A DNA stretch of 50,380 nucleotides from Helochares maculicollis. Lineage: Eukaryota > Arthropoda > Insecta > Coleoptera > Hydrophilidae. The stretch lies in NCBI GenBank assembly GCA_033557835.1, contig JAWQRO010000180.1, positions 1 through 50,380 of the forward strand. Reading direction: 5' to 3'. This document shows, piece after piece, positions 46,712-50,380 of the stretch; positions within the stretch are counted from its first letter, which is position 1, and each line of letters begins with the position of its first letter. The notes under the pieces are model-generated. The model saw only the letters and a list, made by a program, of their open reading frames with translations. It did not search any database and was not told the DNA's origin. The position numbers were made by a program, and so were the translations under genes.

Positions 46712-48110
46712 CTTTTATAAATTAAATTAGCAACAAACTGCAGTTTCGCTTGCTGAATTTGAGAGTTTTCATGATTTTCACGACACGAATGAATCTTGAG
46801 CCCCACACATCATATTATCCTTCAAAACTCAGTCAATAGATTTTTCTCTGGTGCTTAATGATTCGTAGCTAATTATTTTATAAGCGCTAAAGCGTCATTA
46901 TAAACCAAAAAACTATCTATTTAAGTTTTTCTATCATCTATATTATTGGTGTTTACTAATGTTAACTATTTGATATAGTCTCTTTATTTACGGGCAGTCA
47001 ACAGCTGTGGTGACTTTGAAATTCTACTAATTAGTGGATTATTGCACATATTTATTTTGAAAACAAAACTTCAGGTTTAAAAATGTGCCTGGTACCACCA
47101 TCGCATTCATGTATTTATGTAGTCCTCAAACGAAAACGATTATGTTATACTCTCTAAATTTGTGGTCATGGTCAATGTTTTAGATTTTTTATGCTAGGTT
47201 CAAAGAGATACTCTATTTCTTCTTAACTTCCTAAAAGTTCTTATTTATTACAAAATGTACTTTTTAACAGTGTTGAGTCATTGACTCATGCTGTCATCTG
47301 CAGCATTCACAAATGAACCTCTTTCCTAGAATGCAGATTTTTGTGCATTGCATCATTTCACGTTTCAATAGTTTACAGACATTAGACTATGTCTAATTAC
47401 TGAAGCGTAAGGTCACTATTATCAGAGATCATTTTCCTGTTTTCTTCTTTTGAACGTGTTATTCTTCCGAAAACATTATAGAATTGTTTGTTCGCGTAGC
47501 AGAAGTTTGATTGACAAACATAAATTAGAGAAAACTCTGATTTTTACAATATAAATGGGCTGCCGAGGTCAATTATCTTCAAATCACATATTTCTTTCTA
47601 GCTACAAGGTGCCAAATTTCCTATTAATGTGAAATCTTACAATAATATATTGATATTACTGGCTAAGGTACAAATATTTTAATTTGTAAAGGATAAATTG
47701 ATTAACAAGAGCAAAAGCAATGCATAATAATTACTAGAATAAGGCGTTGTTTAATGTTGCAGAGTTTGTAGGCTGCCAAATTAGTGTCTTATATACACCC
47801 AAAATTTTATATTAAACTAAATTTTGACGATAGTTTTCGATCTTTTTCATTCTCACATAGTTGTTGTCGTTAAAGTTCGAAAGTCGTTTATCGGCACACT
47901 ACCTAGCTATTCTGCAAATTTTCCTGTCGGTAAAGTTAATAAAAATATTTCTCTCAATTCCTATCCCTATTTCTTCTGTTCTTCCCTCGCTTTTAATTTG
48001 ACTTTGTCAATGTCATATCGTCACTGGTGATTTTTTCTCATCATAATTTGCAACAGCTACTAATGTGTAGCAGAGCTAAGTCTAAGCGCTAAATTGGCTA
48101 GTAAAAACAA
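46712..48110. other. AT-rich sequence, no recognisable features
   Basis: Probably intron or upstream region of the - strand coiled-coil gene. I see no further exon, transposon end or tandem repeat here. Confidence 0.35.
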
Positions 48111-48119
48111 GGAAGGATT

Positions 48120-49880
48120 CTTCACAGATGCTTGTAGATTCAAAATACAACGGAATTTTGATGGCAAAATGAAAGTACGATTCCATAATTAATGAAGTAA
48201 AGCGAGTACAGTTTCCAAGAAGAAAGAATCGTCTCGAGATTACCGAATAGTTCAAAGGTATGAGATGTAAACTGTAAAAGGCAGTACATCAAGGTTTTGT
48301 TAGATGGGTGAACAGTGTCCATGCCGAAGAATTGTTTGACATATTGAATTATACTCATTTATCAATTGGCCGAGATGGAAAAAATGTCCACGCAATTAAA
48401 TACACTTTGTAAAAACATAGCTTCAGTCGCCAATGAACTTATTTTTGGGTTTATGAAACTATACCAGCATAAACAACAAAATGCGAAAAAAATAAATTGC
48501 TGTTATTTCATCGCATTTCAGTAGCAGATGCCAAGTGAATCTCAAGAGTCGCCAATCTGAACCAAGTGGAAAATTTTGTTTCATCTCGCAACTTAACAAA
48601 ATGTATTGCATATAAGCCTCTCACATCGAAAAGAGTGGATAAAGTAGAATATATCTTGTTGGATATTCCTGGAAATTTTAGCATTCCAAGTATTTTGCCT
48701 ACTGATATCGGCTGCAAAGTTTGCAGTAGAGTTTTAGAATGTCTAACACAGCTGCGTGCAGAAATCAACATTGTTAATCGCAAACCTGGACAAAGCAAAA
48801 AAATAAGAAAGTGTATATAGTGTGAATCAAATCATTGAAAACATGCTCATTACTTGATGACCAAGAATTTCTAACACAGTTGCGGCCAGAAATCAAAATT
48901 GTCAATCGCAAACCTAGACAAAGCCAAAAACCAGAGAGTGTGAATCAAATCATTGAAAACATGCTCATTACTTGATGACCAAGAATTTCTAACACAGTTG
49001 CGGCCAGAAATCACAATTGTTAATCGCAAACCTAGACAAAGCCAAAAACAAGAGAATGTATAACGTGTGAATCAAATCATTGGAAACATCCTTACTAATT
49101 GATGACCAAGAATTTTAGAATGTCTAACACAGTTGTGGCCAGAAATCACTATTGTTAATCGCAAATCTAGACAAAGCCAAAAACCAGAGAATGTAGAACG
49201 TGTGAATCAAATCATTGGAAATATCCTCACTACTTAAGGACCAAGAATTTTATAATGTCTACCCCATTTGCGACCAGAAATCAAAATTGTTAATCGCAAA
49301 GCCAAAAACAAGAGAGTGTATATCGTGTGAACCAAATCATTGAAAACAAGCTCACTACTTGATAACCAAGAATTTTAGTGTTTAACACAGTTACGGTCAG
49401 AAATCAAAATAGTTAATCGCAAACCTAGACAAAGCCAAAAACAAGAGAATGTGTAACGTGTAAATCAAATCATTGAAAACATGCTCACTTCTTGATGACC
49501 AAGAATTTTAGCATGTCTAACACAGTTGTGGTCAGAAATCAAAATTGTTTATCGCAAACCTAGACAAATCCAAAAACAAGAGAGTGTATAACGTGTAAAT
49601 CAAATAATTGAAAACATGCTCACTACTTGATGACCAAGAATTTTAGCATGTCTAACACAGTTGTGGTCAGAAATCAAAATTGTTTATCGCAAACCTAGAC
49701 AAATCCAAAAACAAAAGAGTGTAGAACGTGCAAATCAAATCACTGAAAACATGCTCACTACTTGATGACCAAACGAACAAGTGGAGTCAAGGCATAGGAA
49801 GAGTACAATTCATGCAGAATTTTGTCTTCCCTTCTGCAATCAAATGAAGTTCCAGAAAAGTGAGATGGTCTCATATTGCA
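48120..49880 (+). pseudogene. Decayed integrase-like transposase (Ginger/KRBA2 type), copy 1
   Basis: Frame-shifting + strand translation recovers a DDE integrase in order: a linker like YDSIINEVKRVQFPR, the H2C2 zinc-finger region (AEELFDILNYTHLSIGRDG, then KNIASVANELI), a CQV(N)L segment where the first catalytic Asp is Asn, LTKCIAYKPLTSKRVDKVEY, PSILPTDIG (second Asp), the catalytic-Glu segment NVERVNQIIENML, and the C-terminal NKWSQGIGRVQFMQN. The match to KRBA2-like and Ginger transposon integrases is from memory of these motifs. Many stops and frameshifts make it dead. The catalytic-Glu segment is amplified into a tandem array (separate entry). Confidence 0.75.
48745..49790 (+). repeat. 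Eight-unit tandem array derived from integrase coding sequence
   Basis: The marker word AACACAG or its diverged form starts at 48745, 48873, 48991, 49126, 49261, 49384, 49519 and 49664. The units are therefore 118-145 bases, several of them exactly 135. Each unit reads TQLRPEIKIVNRKP, then QSQK, NVERVNQIIENML and a TGA or related stop. This corresponds to the integrase stretch before and around the catalytic Glu. The last unit runs directly into the C-terminal integrase part (from about 49770). Confidence 0.92.
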
Positions 49881-49929
49881 CAACAAAGTTTATAAATTAC
49901 ATCCCATAAATACTGAGGAGGACTGAAAC

Positions 49930-50380
49930 ATTAAGCTGTTGTCAGATGGGCGAAAAGTGCCCATGCCAAAGAATTGTTTGACATATTGTATTGTTCTCAT
50001 TTATCAATTGGACACAATGGAAGAGAAGGAATGGCCACGCAATTAAATACACTTTATAAAAACACAGCTTAAGTCCTCAATAAAATTATGTTTGGTTTTA
50101 TAGGAACTTTGCCAACAAAGTCATAACAAAAAATAAAAAATTTCATCGCATTCTAGTAGCAGATGCCAAGTGGACCTCAAGGGTCGCCGATCTGAACCAA
50201 ATGGAAAAATTTGTTTCATCTCGCATACTAAGACAACTTAACAAAATGTATTGCATATAAGCCTTTCACATCGAAAAGAGTGGATAAAGTAGAATATATC
50301 TTGTTGGATATTCTTGGAAATTTTAGCATTCCAAGTATTTTGCCTACTGATATCGGATGCAAAGTTTGCAGTAGAATTTT
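49930..50380 (+). pseudogene. Second copy of the integrase-like element, cut by window end
   Basis: This matches 48290-48745 closely, from AGATGGG and CCATGCC through GAATTGTTTGACATATTG to the last bases. It has separate indels: copy 2 keeps GHNGREG and CQVDL with the first Asp intact, and has extra bases near 50220. It continues past the right edge, so whether it also contains the tandem array cannot be seen. Confidence 0.85.

Noticed and set aside
48566..48820. 84-codon open frame as a stand-alone gene
   Set aside because: It is a surviving stretch of the integrase pseudogene, and the second copy is frameshifted in the same region.
1..50380. CRISPR arrays, prophage, operons, rRNA or functional tRNA genes
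   Set aside because: None seen; the tandem arrays lack the equal repeat and unique spacer pattern, and the genes are spliced eukaryotic genes.

Overview
The window is AT-rich animal nuclear DNA, most probably from an insect. The genes are split by GT-AG introns. Their closest recalled matches are insect or Drosophila proteins: Nmnat with the insect-type C-terminal tail, beta4GalT7, CtBP with insect-type alternative C-termini, and a CRAL-TRIO protein. Mariner elements are common. I cannot name the species; a non-dipteran insect such as a beetle is a guess. There is no bacterial, plasmid or CRISPR-type content. Layout: (1) 1-2567, + strand, 3' part of the NAD-synthesis gene Nmnat, with its first exon(s) off the left edge. 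(2) 4429-6426, - strand, complete three-exon beta-1,4-galactosyltransferase 7, tail-to-tail with Nmnat. (3) About 7.3-31.4 kb, + strand, the transcriptional corepressor CtBP. It has a probable noncoding first exon, a 16-kb first intron holding GC-rich islands and small repeats, one large coding exon, and several alternative 3' ends. A deleted mariner sits in the last intron. (4) 32.3-32.8 kb, + strand, a candidate tiny gene of unknown function. (5) 33.0-37.0 kb, - strand, complete four-exon ENOSF1-type L-fuconate dehydratase, with a decayed mariner and a dispersed repeat in its third intron. (6) 37-44.8 kb, gene-poor and rich in transposon debris, including a full-length but dead 1276-bp mariner. 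(7) 44880-45734, + strand, intronless CRAL-TRIO lipid-binding protein, tail-to-tail with the last two exons of an unidentified coiled-coil gene (- strand). (8) 48.1-50.4 kb, + strand, a dead integrase-like (Ginger/KRBA2-type) element in which the segment around the catalytic glutamate has become an eight-unit tandem array; a second copy starts before the window ends. The genes are ordinary neighbours, not an operon or one pathway: NAD synthesis, proteoglycan linker synthesis, an NAD-sensing corepressor, sugar acid metabolism and lipid carriage. I found no convincing new multi-gene system. The most unusual structures are the integrase-derived tandem array, the several alternative ends of CtBP, the Nmnat splice switch with a possible cassette exon, and the tightly packed convergent gene ends.
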